17,826 nucleotides of DNA from Cyclobacteriaceae bacterium (GTDB lineage: Bacteria; Bacteroidota; Bacteroidia; Cytophagales; Cyclobacteriaceae), in NCBI GenBank assembly GCA_025358195.1, contig JANYKP010000495.1:1-17826 (forward strand), in the 5' to 3' direction. Positions within the stretch are counted from its first letter, which is position 1; every line of letters begins with the position of its first letter. The notes under the pieces are model-generated. The model had not been told where the DNA came from. It saw only the letters and a program-made list of their open reading frames with translations, and ran no database searches. This document shows positions 1-6,630 of this stretch, piece after piece. The position numbers were made by a program, and so were the translations under genes.

Positions 1-60
1 CGGCGAAGGTGACCCAAACAAAACCGACCGATAAAGATTTGAAAAAAACCGGAGTAGATC
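1..60. repeat. 60-bp exact inverted copy of 816-875 at the window edge
   Basis: Bases 1-60 are the perfect reverse complement of 816-875, both lying inside secD. Identity stops at base 61 (a, where continued symmetry would need t). The left limit cannot be seen because it is the first base of the window. The copy replaces the conserved SecD sequence expected after GGWVA. The most likely cause is a fold-back join at a contig end; a true genomic inversion is less likely. The partner arm is listed separately. Confidence 0.9.
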
Positions 61-1671
61 AGCCACCCAGCCACCCTTGGCATAATACGCCACCATAAAT
101 ATCACGACGAGTGCCAAACCGCAGGCCATCGAAATAAATCCCTGGTTCTGCGCTACTTGCCCCAGTGATGGACCCACGATGGCTTCTTCTACAATACGCG
201 TAGGTGCAGGCAGCGATCCCGCTCTCAGCACCAGTGCAAGATCTTTCGCTTCTTCCACTTCAAAACTTCCTGTAATCTGTGAGTTCCCATTTGGAATTTC
301 TCCCTGAACGGTCGGTGCCGTGTAAACATAATTATCAAGTACAATTGCAATTCTTCCCATGGGTGTTTTGCTGGAAGCGGCGGCTGTGACCTTCGACCAG
401 ATGCGGGCGCCGGTAGCATTCATTGTCATGCTCACCGCAGGGCGGGCAAACTGATCGTAGTCAAGCCTGGCGTCGTTGATTACTTCACCACCTAACAAGG
501 GTTTGCCATTGCGGCCAAGGTTCACAAAGTTAAGACGGAGGTCCTCCACGCCGGGTGTCAAATCGGGCTCAGGTTTTACATCCCAGAACCAACCGATGGT
601 ACGTGGAATAAGCGTACGAACATCTTCGCGTTTCAAAATACGGTTAATAGTGGCCGTGTCTTTTACATTATAGAGAAACGGCACCCCCTGATTCATCAAG
701 GCTAACAGCGGAGACATATTCAATTTGGCCAATGAATCGAGTGAGTTGCCAGTAGAATCTTTCGCCACTTTCGCCAGCTGCTTCTCGAGTGCGGATTTAG
801 CAGTGTCTGTTTTGAGATCTACTCCGGTTTTTTTCAAATCTTTATCGGTCGGTTTTGTTTGGGTCACCTTCGCCGCTTGTTCTTTCAGCAACAGCTGGTT
901 CACACCCATTAACCCCTGGCTCAGTTGTGGATCATTGTACTCAATCACATCCCAAAATTCCAGTCGCGCAACGCCCTGTAGTAATTTGCGCACCCGCTGT
1001 GGATTATCGGCACCCGGGATTTCAATTTGAAGTCGCCCGGACTGTTGCAGACGCTGAACTTTTGCTTCGGATGTGCCAAATTGGTTAATGCGTGTATTGA
1101 GAATGGTGAACGACCGGTCGATGGCACTTTCTATTTCATCTTTCAGAAATTTCAAAACCTGATTATCCGTATCGGACAGACTTACACGGCCCCGATTGGC
1201 CGCTGAGGCAAAAAGTGATGCGAGGCTACGGTCCGGGTTGGCTTGCTTGAACGCTTCATAAAAAAGGTCAGCAAAATTCTGGGCACTTGTTTTTTGTTTT
1301 TCCCGGGCAACTTTCAACGCCGTCGTGAGGGCCGGGTCCTGGCTGTTTCCGCTCAGACCACGAATAATCTCACCGGGAGAAATTTCCAGTACCACGTGCA
1401 TACCACCTTGTAAGTCAAGGCCAAGGCTCAACTCATTTTCTTTGACCTCCTTGTAGGTGTACTCAACACCCAGGAGATTATACACGGGCAGGCTCCATAA
1501 TGAATCGAGGTAACGTTGTTTTTTGGAAAGGCTTAACGAGCCTTTCTTGTCAGTGGCATAGTCGGTGGCATCCTGTTGCACCCTGCGCGAAACAAACGTG
1601 AACGACAGGTAATACAAACACAGCAGTGTGATGATAATGGTCAGCGCGATTACTACTCCTTTATTCTGCAT
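1..1671 (-). CDS. secD: Protein translocase subunit SecD / SecDF N-terminal part (3' end missing)
   Basis: SecD works with SecF at the SecYEG channel and uses the proton gradient to pull exported proteins through the inner membrane. The frame opens with ATG at 1671 and stays open to base 1 (557 codons). Residues about 5-27 form the first transmembrane helix. The SecD signature LSLGLDLQGG is at 81-90, then the large periplasmic region with a lysine-rich linker, then the conserved stretch EEAIVGPSLG and a second helix ending in YYAKGGWVA at residue 537. In the family the next residues should be a long hydrophobic N/D-x-A-L-x-L-N helix. Instead residues 538-557 come from an inverted copy of another part of this same gene, so only 61-1671 should be trusted. 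Bacteroidota usually carry a SecDF fusion of about 1000 residues, so roughly half is probably absent. The identification is firm; fusion to SecF is inferred from the taxon. Confidence 0.93.
   Translation of the reverse strand, partial: MQNKGVVIALTIIITLLCLYYLSFTFVSRRVQQDATDYATDKKGSLSLSKKQRYLDSLWSLPVYNLLGVEYTYKEVKENELSLGLDLQGGMHVVLEISPGEIIRGLSGNSQDPALTTALKVAREKQKTSAQNFADLFYEAFKQANPDRSLASLFASAANRGRVSLSDTDNQVLKFLKDEIESAIDRSFTILNTRINQFGTSEAKVQRLQQSGRLQIEIPGADNPQRVRKLLQGVARLEFWDVIEYNDPQLSQGLMGVNQLLLKEQAAKVTQTKPTDKDLKKTGVDLKTDTAKSALEKQLAKVAKDSTGNSLDSLAKLNMSPLLALMNQGVPFLYNVKDTATINRILKREDVRTLIPRTIGWFWDVKPEPDLTPGVEDLRLNFVNLGRNGKPLLGGEVINDARLDYDQFARPAVSMTMNATGARIWSKVTAAASSKTPMGRIAIVLDNYVYTAPTVQGEIPNGNSQITGSFEVEEAKDLALVLRAGSLPAPTRIVEEAIVGPSLGQVAQNQGFISMACGLALVVIFMVAYYAKGGWVADLLRFFSNLYRSVLFGSPSP
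816..875. repeat. Partner arm of the 60-bp inverted repeat, inside secD
   Basis: This segment is the native member of the pair. Read on the minus strand in the secD frame it encodes part of the charged, lysine-rich linker of the periplasmic domain (residues about 266-285, including KVTQTKPTDKD), which suits its place in the protein. Its inverted copy at 1-60 does not suit its own place. The two arms are separated by 755 bp. Confidence 0.9.
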
Positions 1672-1766
1672 AAATCCGAAAGTTTAAATGATATTTTTTA
1701 GTTTGATGAATGAAGTCACATTAAGCCAACGGCTCACGCAACTGCTAACTGAAATGGTGAAGAGAA

Positions 1767-2090
1767 TTAGGGCGCCTGGGGCGAAATGACGACACGAAAA
1801 AGTGTCCTGAAAATATCAGCGAGAATTGTTTTGCCTAGGGCCGGCTGCTTTGAAGGCTTGTCTTCATCAAGAATAATTTCCCGGATGAGGGAGGGATTTG
1901 TGTCGTGCACTTCGGCCGCCGGTCCTGATGTCACCGCATCCGTCGGAGCGGCTATAATGATCTTCTTCTCAGTGTCTGCAGGTTTTTCTGATTTCTCTGA
2001 ATGGATTTTCGATAAAATCGACTTGGTTTCCTTCTCAAAAGCCTGGGAACAAAGAATAACTACAGCAGCCAGAACACCGGCTACCAGCAT
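1767..2090 (-). CDS. Hypothetical protein with one N-terminal membrane helix
   Basis: I do not recognise a family. With the ATG at 2090 the protein has 107 residues. It begins directly with a hydrophobic helix of about 18 residues (LVAGVLAAVVILCSQAF), followed by a lysine/glutamate-rich, probably extended region, and a more hydrophobic C-terminus (ILADIFRTLFRVVISPQAP). The frame is open upstream to a TTG at 2159, but that codon lies in the -33 box of a good promoter whose -7 box is at 2130-2137, so it cannot be the start. A TTG at 2123 would be nearly leaderless and would add a lysine-rich stretch before the helix; this remains possible. The gene lies 95 bp upstream of secD on the same strand. 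No function is proposed. Reality of the gene rests on the promoter, the open frame and the coherent membrane segment. Confidence 0.62.
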   Translation of the reverse strand: MLVAGVLAAVVILCSQAFEKETKSILSKIHSEKSEKPADTEKKIIIAAPTDAVTSGPAAEVHDTNPSLIREIILDEDKPSKQPALGKTILADIFRTLFRVVISPQAP

Positions 2091-2129
2091 CAAATTCTTC
2101 GGAATGGACTTATTTGCTTTCAAGGGACA

Positions 2130-2160
2130 CAAAGGTAAAAATTGAGAGAGGAATTGCAAC
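2130..2160 (-). promoter_or_regulatory. Bacteroidota-type promoter for the 1767-2090 gene
   Basis: On the minus strand GTTG (2160-2157), a 19-bp spacer and TACCTTTG (2137-2130) match the Bacteroidota primary sigma consensus, TTTG or TTG, about 19 bp, TAnnTTTG. Transcription would begin near 2125-2123, giving a leader of about 34 nt before the ATG at 2090. No Shine-Dalgarno sequence is seen, as is usual in the phylum. Confidence 0.65.
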
Positions 2161-2251
2161 AGGGGCGGGATTCATTTCAAATTTCTGCAGCCACTCCTTC
2201 ATTTGGGCTTAAACCTGTGGCAATTGAAACTCACTCCTCCATGGACTTTGG

Positions 2252-2866
2252 TCAAATGAGCGTTTTGAGATAGCCGACGATCACATTCAACGCTTTATCG
2301 ACATGGCCATTGTTAGGAATGATTAAGTCGGAATTGTATTTCAATGGTTCAATGAGCGATTCATACACAGGCATTACGTGATACTGGTACCGGTAAAGGA
2401 CATCATCCAGATCGTAGCCACGTTCGACCTGGTCACGCTTGATCCTGCGGCCCAACTTTACATGATCCTTGGCTTCGACGAAAATCTTGAGGTCAAGTTC
2501 CTGAGCAATCTCTTCAAAATACTGTACGAACAATCCCTCCACTACCAGGATGGGCGTTGCCTTGAACGATAACATTTTAGGCTCCGTCAATGGATTGTTA
2601 AACGTGTATTCCTTTTTCAGCACGTCCTGGCCGCTTTTAAGTTTCAAGAGGTCGGCACGAAAGGCTTCCCGGTCGATGGATTCCGGCAGATCAAAATTTT
2701 TGATCCCATTTTCATCGATTGGCTGCTGGTCACGTGATTTATAGTAATTATCCTGTGAGATAAGACACAGTTCAGCAGATGAAAAGCGTGCAGCAAGGCC
2801 TTGCAGAAAAAAGGTTTTCCCTGAGCCACTGCCACCCGTTATGCCAATGGTGAATGGTTTTTTCAA
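2252..2866 (-). CDS. udk: Uridine kinase
   Basis: Uridine kinase phosphorylates uridine and cytidine to UMP and CMP in the cytoplasmic pyrimidine salvage pathway. With the TTG at 2866 the protein has 204 residues and starts MKKPFTIGITGGSGSGKT, placing the Walker A loop GGSGSGKT at 11-18. DNYYK (about 39-43) matches the nucleoside-binding DxYY region, and the RRIKRDQVERG stretch is the family's arginine-rich lid. Length agrees with bacterial Udk (about 205-215). No ATG precedes the Walker motif. A second TTG at 2893 would add nine residues; I prefer 2866 because most homologues begin just before the GITGG strand. A box CATCTTTG (2909-2902) could give local transcription, but the gene lies close behind rdgB (45 bp from this start) and is probably the last gene of the 5880-2252 operon. 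upp, another pyrimidine salvage gene, lies about 11 kb away. Confidence 0.93.
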   Translation of the reverse strand: MKKPFTIGITGGSGSGKTFFLQGLAARFSSAELCLISQDNYYKSRDQQPIDENGIKNFDLPESIDREAFRADLLKLKSGQDVLKKEYTFNNPLTEPKMLSFKATPILVVEGLFVQYFEEIAQELDLKIFVEAKDHVKLGRRIKRDQVERGYDLDDVLYRYQYHVMPVYESLIEPLKYNSDLIIPNNGHVDKALNVIVGYLKTLI

Positions 2867-2911
2867 TTCTTGAATATTCCTGCAAAATCGCAAACAAAAC
2901 GCAAAGATGTT

Positions 2912-3487
2912 TTATAACGCGTTAAGAAACACTTTCAGCTTCTTCACCGCCAATGCCCGGTGGCTGATCTCGTTCTTTTCCTCCATTGTCATTTCCGCCA
3001 GCGTTTTGCGCGATCCGTGGGGTTGAAAAATCGGATCATATCCAAAACCAGCGGTTCCTCTTGGTTCTGTAAGAATCACACCTTTCACGATACCTTCAAA
3101 AAGCCATTCACCTTGCGGCAAAATCAGAGAAATCACGGTCCGGAATTGCGCTTCACGATTGTGGAGGCCCTCCATTTTTTTCAACAACAAATTGAGATTG
3201 TCTTTACTGCTCCGTTGAGGACCTGCATACCGTGCAGAAAAAACTCCAGGCGCCCCGTCGAGCGCTTCCACTTCCAGCCCCGTATCATCCGCAAAGCATG
3301 GAATTTTGTAGTGGTTCCAGACGTAGGCTGCCTTTTGATTTGCATTGCCGGCAATTGTTTCCTGTGTCTCTGGCAACTCCTCTTTGCAACCAACATTCGC
3401 GAGCGTGAGCAATTGAAACGTTCCACCCAGAACAGCCATCACTTCTTCAAGTTTGTGATGGCTGTTGGTGGCGAAACAAAGTCTCAT
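2912..3487 (-). CDS. rdgB: Non-canonical purine NTP pyrophosphatase, RdgB/HAM1 family
   Basis: RdgB hydrolyses dITP, ITP and XTP to the monophosphates and pyrophosphate, keeping deaminated purines out of DNA and RNA. The 191 residues match the family length. The N-terminal TNSHHK (7-12) is the phosphate-binding motif. FADDTGLEVEAL (65-76) holds the catalytic and metal-binding aspartates, and GAPGVFSARYAG (79-90), FGYDPIF and SHRA (175-178) follow in the expected order. The ATG at 3487 lies only 2 nt after the stop of the FKBP gene upstream, so translation is probably coupled and the gene is part of the minus-strand operon. All key residues visible to me are intact. Confidence 0.95.
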   Translation of the reverse strand: MRLCFATNSHHKLEEVMAVLGGTFQLLTLANVGCKEELPETQETIAGNANQKAAYVWNHYKIPCFADDTGLEVEALDGAPGVFSARYAGPQRSSKDNLNLLLKKMEGLHNREAQFRTVISLILPQGEWLFEGIVKGVILTEPRGTAGFGYDPIFQPHGSRKTLAEMTMEEKNEISHRALAVKKLKVFLNAL

Positions 3488-3489
3488 CT

Positions 3490-3960
3490 TTACTTCACGT
3501 CAATCAGTTCGACGTCAAAAATAAGATTAGCATTTGGTGGTATTGAACCCGACCCGGTGGTCTTGTACCCCAATCCGGAAGGAATGTATAAGGTTGCCTT
3601 ACTTCCTTTTGTCAGGAGCTGAAAACCAATCACCCAACCATCAATAAGACCTGCTAACGGGAACGAAACAGCGGTGGTTCTTTGATCAAAGACAACTCCC
3701 GTGCTCATCAGCTTGCCGACATATTTCACTGAAATTGTGCTGGAGATTATTGGCTTTACACCACCGGCTGGACCTGCCGTGGTGACTACATACCGCAGAC
3801 CACTAGGGTCCGTCTGAGCGGTAATGTTGTTGTCCGTCAAATATTTATCAATCGTTGCAACATCCTTTTTAAGTTGTTCCTCCGTGGTCAGGGCTTTATC
3901 GGTACTGCAACCAATCAGGAGCAGAATAAAAAATCCAAAACTGGTCTTTCTCATAAGCAT
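3490..3960 (-). CDS. FKBP-type peptidyl-prolyl isomerase lipoprotein, short paralogue
   Basis: This is a predicted lipoprotein with one FKBP domain, which would catalyse cis-trans isomerisation of proline peptide bonds in exported proteins. From the ATG at 3960 it has 156 residues: a hydrophobic signal segment ending in LIGC with the lipid-attachment cysteine at 18, a short charged helix, then the FKBP fold. The FKBP12-equivalent active-site residues are present: Y80, F91-D92 in VVFDQ, the aromatic W109 and Y132. The ATG at 3954 (MRKTSFG) would serve equally well. A TTG at 3975 would overlap the upstream gene and is unlikely. It begins 1 nt after the stop of the longer FKBP gene and is clearly its paralogue: both share SGLRYVVT, GW..G.QLL.KG, ATLYIPS, IPPNANL and FDVELID. 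An internal duplication is the simple explanation. Confidence 0.92.
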   Translation of the reverse strand: MLMRKTSFGFFILLLIGCSTDKALTTEEQLKKDVATIDKYLTDNNITAQTDPSGLRYVVTTAGPAGGVKPIISSTISVKYVGKLMSTGVVFDQRTTAVSFPLAGLIDGWVIGFQLLTKGSKATLYIPSGLGYKTTGSGSIPPNANLIFDVELIDVK

Positions 3961-3961
3961 A

Positions 3962-4831
3962 TTATTTAAAATCAATCAGCTCCACATCAAACACAAGATT
4001 CGCGTTAGGAGGAATAGCAGGTGGATATCCATTCATTCCATACCCCAGGCTGGAGGGAATATAGAGTGTTGCAGTTGTTCCCTTCGGTAATAACTGAATT
4101 CCAACTTGCCAGCCCTGGATCATGTTGGAGAGTGGGAATTCAACAGGGCCTTGCGATTGATCAAACACAAATCCGTTTTCGAGCAAGCTTCCTTTATACG
4201 TTACCCGCACCGTATTGGTCAAGGTGGGTGTAGGGCCTGTACCCTGCTTTGTCACAACGTAACGAAGCCCGCTTTTCCCTTTCAAGGCTTTAACGTTTTT
4301 CGATGCCAGGTATGCATCAATTGCAGTCGAGTCTATTGCCAACTGACCTTCCTGCCTCACTCTGTTCTTCTCATTTTCGCGCGTCTGAATTTTTGTCTGG
4401 AGTTGATTTAGGCCAGCCTCATCCGTAATATCCGTTACACCAAAGAAAAATGAAATCTCCAAATCTGGTTTTATGTTAGCCGGCAGCTGGCGTCCGGAAT
4501 TCTCAAAAAATGCTTTAGCACTCTCTTTCAACATGACGCTGTCACCTTTTTTCAATATCCTGAAAGCACTTTCCAGTCCCTTTTCGTTTTTCATTGCGGC
4601 TGTGTCGGGCACTGGAACAATGACAGGGATCTGTCGCTTTTTTGTATCGTCCCACACGGAGTCTTTTGCGTCTTTATACAACATATTCATAACCAGGAAC
4701 TGACCCGGTTTAGCAAAACTGCCTTCACCTTCGCGAATTACCTTCACTTCGAAGCCGTTAGGTGCTTTGCGGTTTTTTGAACAGGCACTGCAGAGAATGA
4801 CGGCAGCGATTAATACATAAGAAAGTTTCAT
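3962..4831 (-). CDS. FKBP-type peptidyl-prolyl isomerase lipoprotein, two-domain paralogue
   Basis: Predicted lipoprotein of 289 residues starting at ATG 4831. The signal segment ends CSAC, giving a lipid-attachment cysteine at 17; cysteine at the -3 position is unusual for a lipobox. Residues about 26-136 look like a degenerate FKBP-like domain (FEVKVIREGEGSFAKPGQF, then a KKGDSVMLK turn and a FFFGVTDI strand) that lacks the aromatic pocket. A charged helix (about 137-180) leads to a full FKBP domain at 188-289 with Y212, F223-D224, F232, W241, Y264 and F281 matching the FKBP12 pocket. Bacteroidota commonly have such multi-domain periplasmic isomerases; a folding or chaperone role at the membrane is inferred. 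It lies 48 nt after the nrnA-like gene in one operon. Confidence 0.92.
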   Translation of the reverse strand: MKLSYVLIAAVILCSACSKNRKAPNGFEVKVIREGEGSFAKPGQFLVMNMLYKDAKDSVWDDTKKRQIPVIVPVPDTAAMKNEKGLESAFRILKKGDSVMLKESAKAFFENSGRQLPANIKPDLEISFFFGVTDITDEAGLNQLQTKIQTRENEKNRVRQEGQLAIDSTAIDAYLASKNVKALKGKSGLRYVVTKQGTGPTPTLTNTVRVTYKGSLLENGFVFDQSQGPVEFPLSNMIQGWQVGIQLLPKGTTATLYIPSSLGYGMNGYPPAIPPNANLVFDVELIDFK

Positions 4832-4860
4832 CTGTTAATAATTTAATTGAATTGATTTAG

Positions 4861-5880
4861 TTAGTTAGATAATTGTGATTTGTACTCGGGGAGAATTTTT
4901 AAAAATCGCTGCAGCGTCTCCTCCAGCGAGACCCGGGAAGTTCCTCCGGATGCATTCTTATGTCCTCCTCCTTCAAAGTATTTTCTTGCCATTTCATTCA
5001 CCGAAAAATCTCCTAACGATCGAAACGACAGTTTTATTTCTTCTTTCCGGTCATACATTAGGACCGAGAGTTTAATTCCTTTTATAGATAGCCCGTAATT
5101 TACTAAACCTTCGGTATCACCTGTCTGAGAGGAAAACTGTTTCAATTCATCAGAAGTTAAGGTGATATAAGCGGTGTGATAATCGGGCACAACCTGAAGT
5201 TTCTTGCTCAGCACAAAACCAGTGAGCTTTAATCGTTCAAGCGAATTGGTATCATAGATTTGCTTGGCCACATAACTTGGATTGGCGCCAAGGCCAGTCA
5301 ACTCAGAGGCAACTAAAAATTCGGTTTGGGTTGTATTTGAGTGCCTGAATCCCCCCGTATCTGTCATGACCCCAGCATACAAACAATTGGCGATATTGGC
5401 GTCTATCCGCTGTTTTTCATCTATCTGTTCAATCAATTGAAAAACTAAACCGGCGGTAGAGGCGGCCCGCGCATCCCATTGTACAAAGTCGGCGAATTGA
5501 TCAGGTTCCAGGTGATGGTCGATAAGTATTTTTTTTCCCGGTGCTTTCCTGACAGATTCCTCGAGGTCTTCGATTCTTTTTAAACTTGAAAAATCGAGGC
5601 AAAAGACAGCATCCGCAGCTGCTATGGCGGTTTTCGCTTTTTTCTCAGGTTCCTTTGATTCATTAGAAAGCGCCACCACCTCACTATTCCCGGGCATCCA
5701 GCTCAAAAAAGCAGGATAATCGCTTGGAGTAATAACAGTGACCTGATGACCTTTTTTTTTCAGAAAACCGGCCAATCCCAGCGAAGAACCCAAGGCGTCT
5801 GCGTCAGGTTTGAAATGTGTGATGATCACCATTCTCCCCGGAACGTCGATTAGCGCCTTAAATGCTTGAATATTTTTCAT
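4861..5880 (-). CDS. nrnA: DHH/DHHA1 phosphoesterase, NrnA-like (nanoRNase / pAp phosphatase)
   Basis: NrnA-type enzymes remove nucleotides from 2-5 nt RNAs and dephosphorylate pAp to AMP, with Mn as cofactor. The 339-residue protein shows the DHH motifs in order: THFKPDADALGSSLG (21-35), CLDFSS (94-99), the name-giving IDHH (120-123), and MTDTGGF. The C-terminal DHHA1 domain carries the substrate-binding GGGHKNASGG (304-313). The ATG at 5880 is chosen because a TATTTTTG promoter box ends only 10 nt upstream; the TTG at 5892 lies inside that box. It is the first gene of a tight minus-strand operon with the two FKBP genes, rdgB and udk, so several nucleotide clean-up and recycling functions are transcribed together. 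The oligoribonuclease role is inferred from the family; Bacteroidota generally lack the unrelated Orn. Confidence 0.92.
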   Translation of the reverse strand: MKNIQAFKALIDVPGRMVIITHFKPDADALGSSLGLAGFLKKKGHQVTVITPSDYPAFLSWMPGNSEVVALSNESKEPEKKAKTAIAAADAVFCLDFSSLKRIEDLEESVRKAPGKKILIDHHLEPDQFADFVQWDARAASTAGLVFQLIEQIDEKQRIDANIANCLYAGVMTDTGGFRHSNTTQTEFLVASELTGLGANPSYVAKQIYDTNSLERLKLTGFVLSKKLQVVPDYHTAYITLTSDELKQFSSQTGDTEGLVNYGLSIKGIKLSVLMYDRKEEIKLSFRSLGDFSVNEMARKYFEGGGHKNASGGTSRVSLEETLQRFLKILPEYKSQLSN

Positions 5881-5889
5881 CGAAGGGGG

Positions 5890-5897
5890 CAAAAATA
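5890..5897 (-). promoter_or_regulatory. -7 box TATTTTTG upstream of the nrnA operon
   Basis: TATTTTTG on the minus strand (5897-5890) matches TAnnTTTG exactly and lies 10 nt before the ATG at 5880, so the mRNA would have a leader of only a few bases. No good -33 TTTG is present at the usual distance (TCCG is found there), so the promoter may be weak or helped by an activator. Confidence 0.5.
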
Positions 5898-5951
5898 ATC
5901 AGGATTTAAGGATTCGCGGATTATTTGAAATTTATTCTGCGCTCGCCTCAG

Positions 5952-5990
5952 CCCCTCTCCGAAGCGGAGAGGGGAGACCGAAGCGGAGAG
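5952..5990. repeat. GC-rich hairpin plus 13-nt direct repeat between nrnA and ndk
   Basis: CCCCTCTCCG (5952-5961), a loop AAG and CGGAGAGGGG (5965-5974) form a perfect 10-bp stem. The 13-mer CCGAAGCGGAGAG occurs at 5960-5972 and again at 5978-5990, so half of the stem is repeated. It lies between two divergent genes, where a terminator would not be expected, and upstream of the ndk promoter. It resembles a dispersed REP/MITE-like unit, but only one copy is in the window. No T-tract follows. Confidence 0.7.
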
Positions 5991-6022
5991 AGGAGATAAG
6001 ACAAGAAATGATTATGGCGGGA

Positions 6023-6055
6023 TTTCCTGATTCTGGCTTCTTTTGAATAGTTTTG
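6023..6055 (+). promoter_or_regulatory. Bacteroidota-type promoter for ndk
   Basis: TAGTTTTG (6048-6055) is an exact TAnnTTTG box. A TTTC at 6023-6026 stands 21 bp upstream as a possible -33 element. Transcription would start near 6060, leaving an A/T-rich leader of about 29 nt (no Shine-Dalgarno) before the ATG at 6090. Confidence 0.6.
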
Positions 6056-6089
6056 CGCCCTAAAATTCAACCAATCAAACTCAATTAAA

Positions 6090-6509
6090 ATGTCAGGAAA
6101 CAATACGTTCACGATGCTTAAACCCGATGCATTGAATGCAGGAAATATTGGGGGCATCACAAAAATGATCGAGGAGGCAGGCTTCAAGATTGTAGCAATG
6201 AAAAAAACCCGACTTACGCCAGAATTGGCCGGTAAATTTTACGCTATACATAAAGAGCGGCCTTTTTATGGCGAGCTCTGCGCCTATATGTCATCCGGTC
6301 CAATTATGCCTATGATCCTTGAGAAGTCAAACGCAGTTGAGGATTTCCGCAAACTCATTGGAGCTACCGATCCTAAGAAAGCAGCACCTGGCACTATCCG
6401 CGCTCTGTTTGCCAAGTCCATTGATGCCAACGCAATCCATGGCTCTGATTCTGATGCGAATGCCGAGATTGAAGGCAATTTCTTTTTCTCTCAGTTCGAA
6501 CGCTTTTAA
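6090..6509 (+). CDS. ndk: Nucleoside diphosphate kinase
   Basis: Ndk passes the gamma-phosphate of ATP to other nucleoside diphosphates through a phosphohistidine and so balances NTP and dNTP pools. The protein has 139 residues, the usual bacterial length. TMLKPDA (8-14) has the conserved active-site lysine K11, and NAIHGSDS carries the phosphorylated histidine H117, with the C-terminal EIEGNFFF strand complete. The ATG at 6090 is preceded by an A/T-rich leader and an exact TAnnTTTG box. It is divergent from the nrnA operon and followed by gcvP on the same strand after 121 bp. Nothing is unusual in the protein. Confidence 0.97.
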   Translation: MSGNNTFTMLKPDALNAGNIGGITKMIEEAGFKIVAMKKTRLTPELAGKFYAIHKERPFYGELCAYMSSGPIMPMILEKSNAVEDFRKLIGATDPKKAAPGTIRALFAKSIDANAIHGSDSDANAEIEGNFFFSQFERF

Positions 6510-6524
6510 AATTTTTGTTCTTTG

Positions 6525-6542
6525 GCTGGACCTTTTGCCAGC
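6525..6542 (+). terminator. Weak hairpin after ndk
   Basis: GCTGG (6525-6529), an 8-nt loop and CCAGC (6538-6542) form a 5-bp stem 15 nt after the ndk stop codon. No real T-run follows, so it is at best a weak terminator or a processing site between ndk and gcvP. Confidence 0.25.
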
Positions 6543-6630
6543 ACGGTTGTTATTTCCTTGCTACACCCTCAAAATTTGATTGCGTTCCGGATTTTGTTCA
6601 AACAACGTTGATAACCTCATTGCCTTGACT

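Noticed and set aside
61..815. Segment between the 60-bp arms as a phase-variable invertible element
   Set aside because: It is entirely inside secD coding sequence, has no recombinase or promoter, and the outer arm breaks a conserved helix; an assembly fold-back explains it better.
2960..3622. Long plus-strand open frame (220 codons) opposite rdgB and the FKBP gene
   Set aside because: It lies antisense to two genes with complete family motifs, has no recognisable domain, and crosses their gene boundary; it is a shadow frame.
6580..6630. Upstream extension of gcvP
   Set aside because: The extra 17 residues do not resemble the family N-terminus, and the ATG at 6631 gives the normal length.
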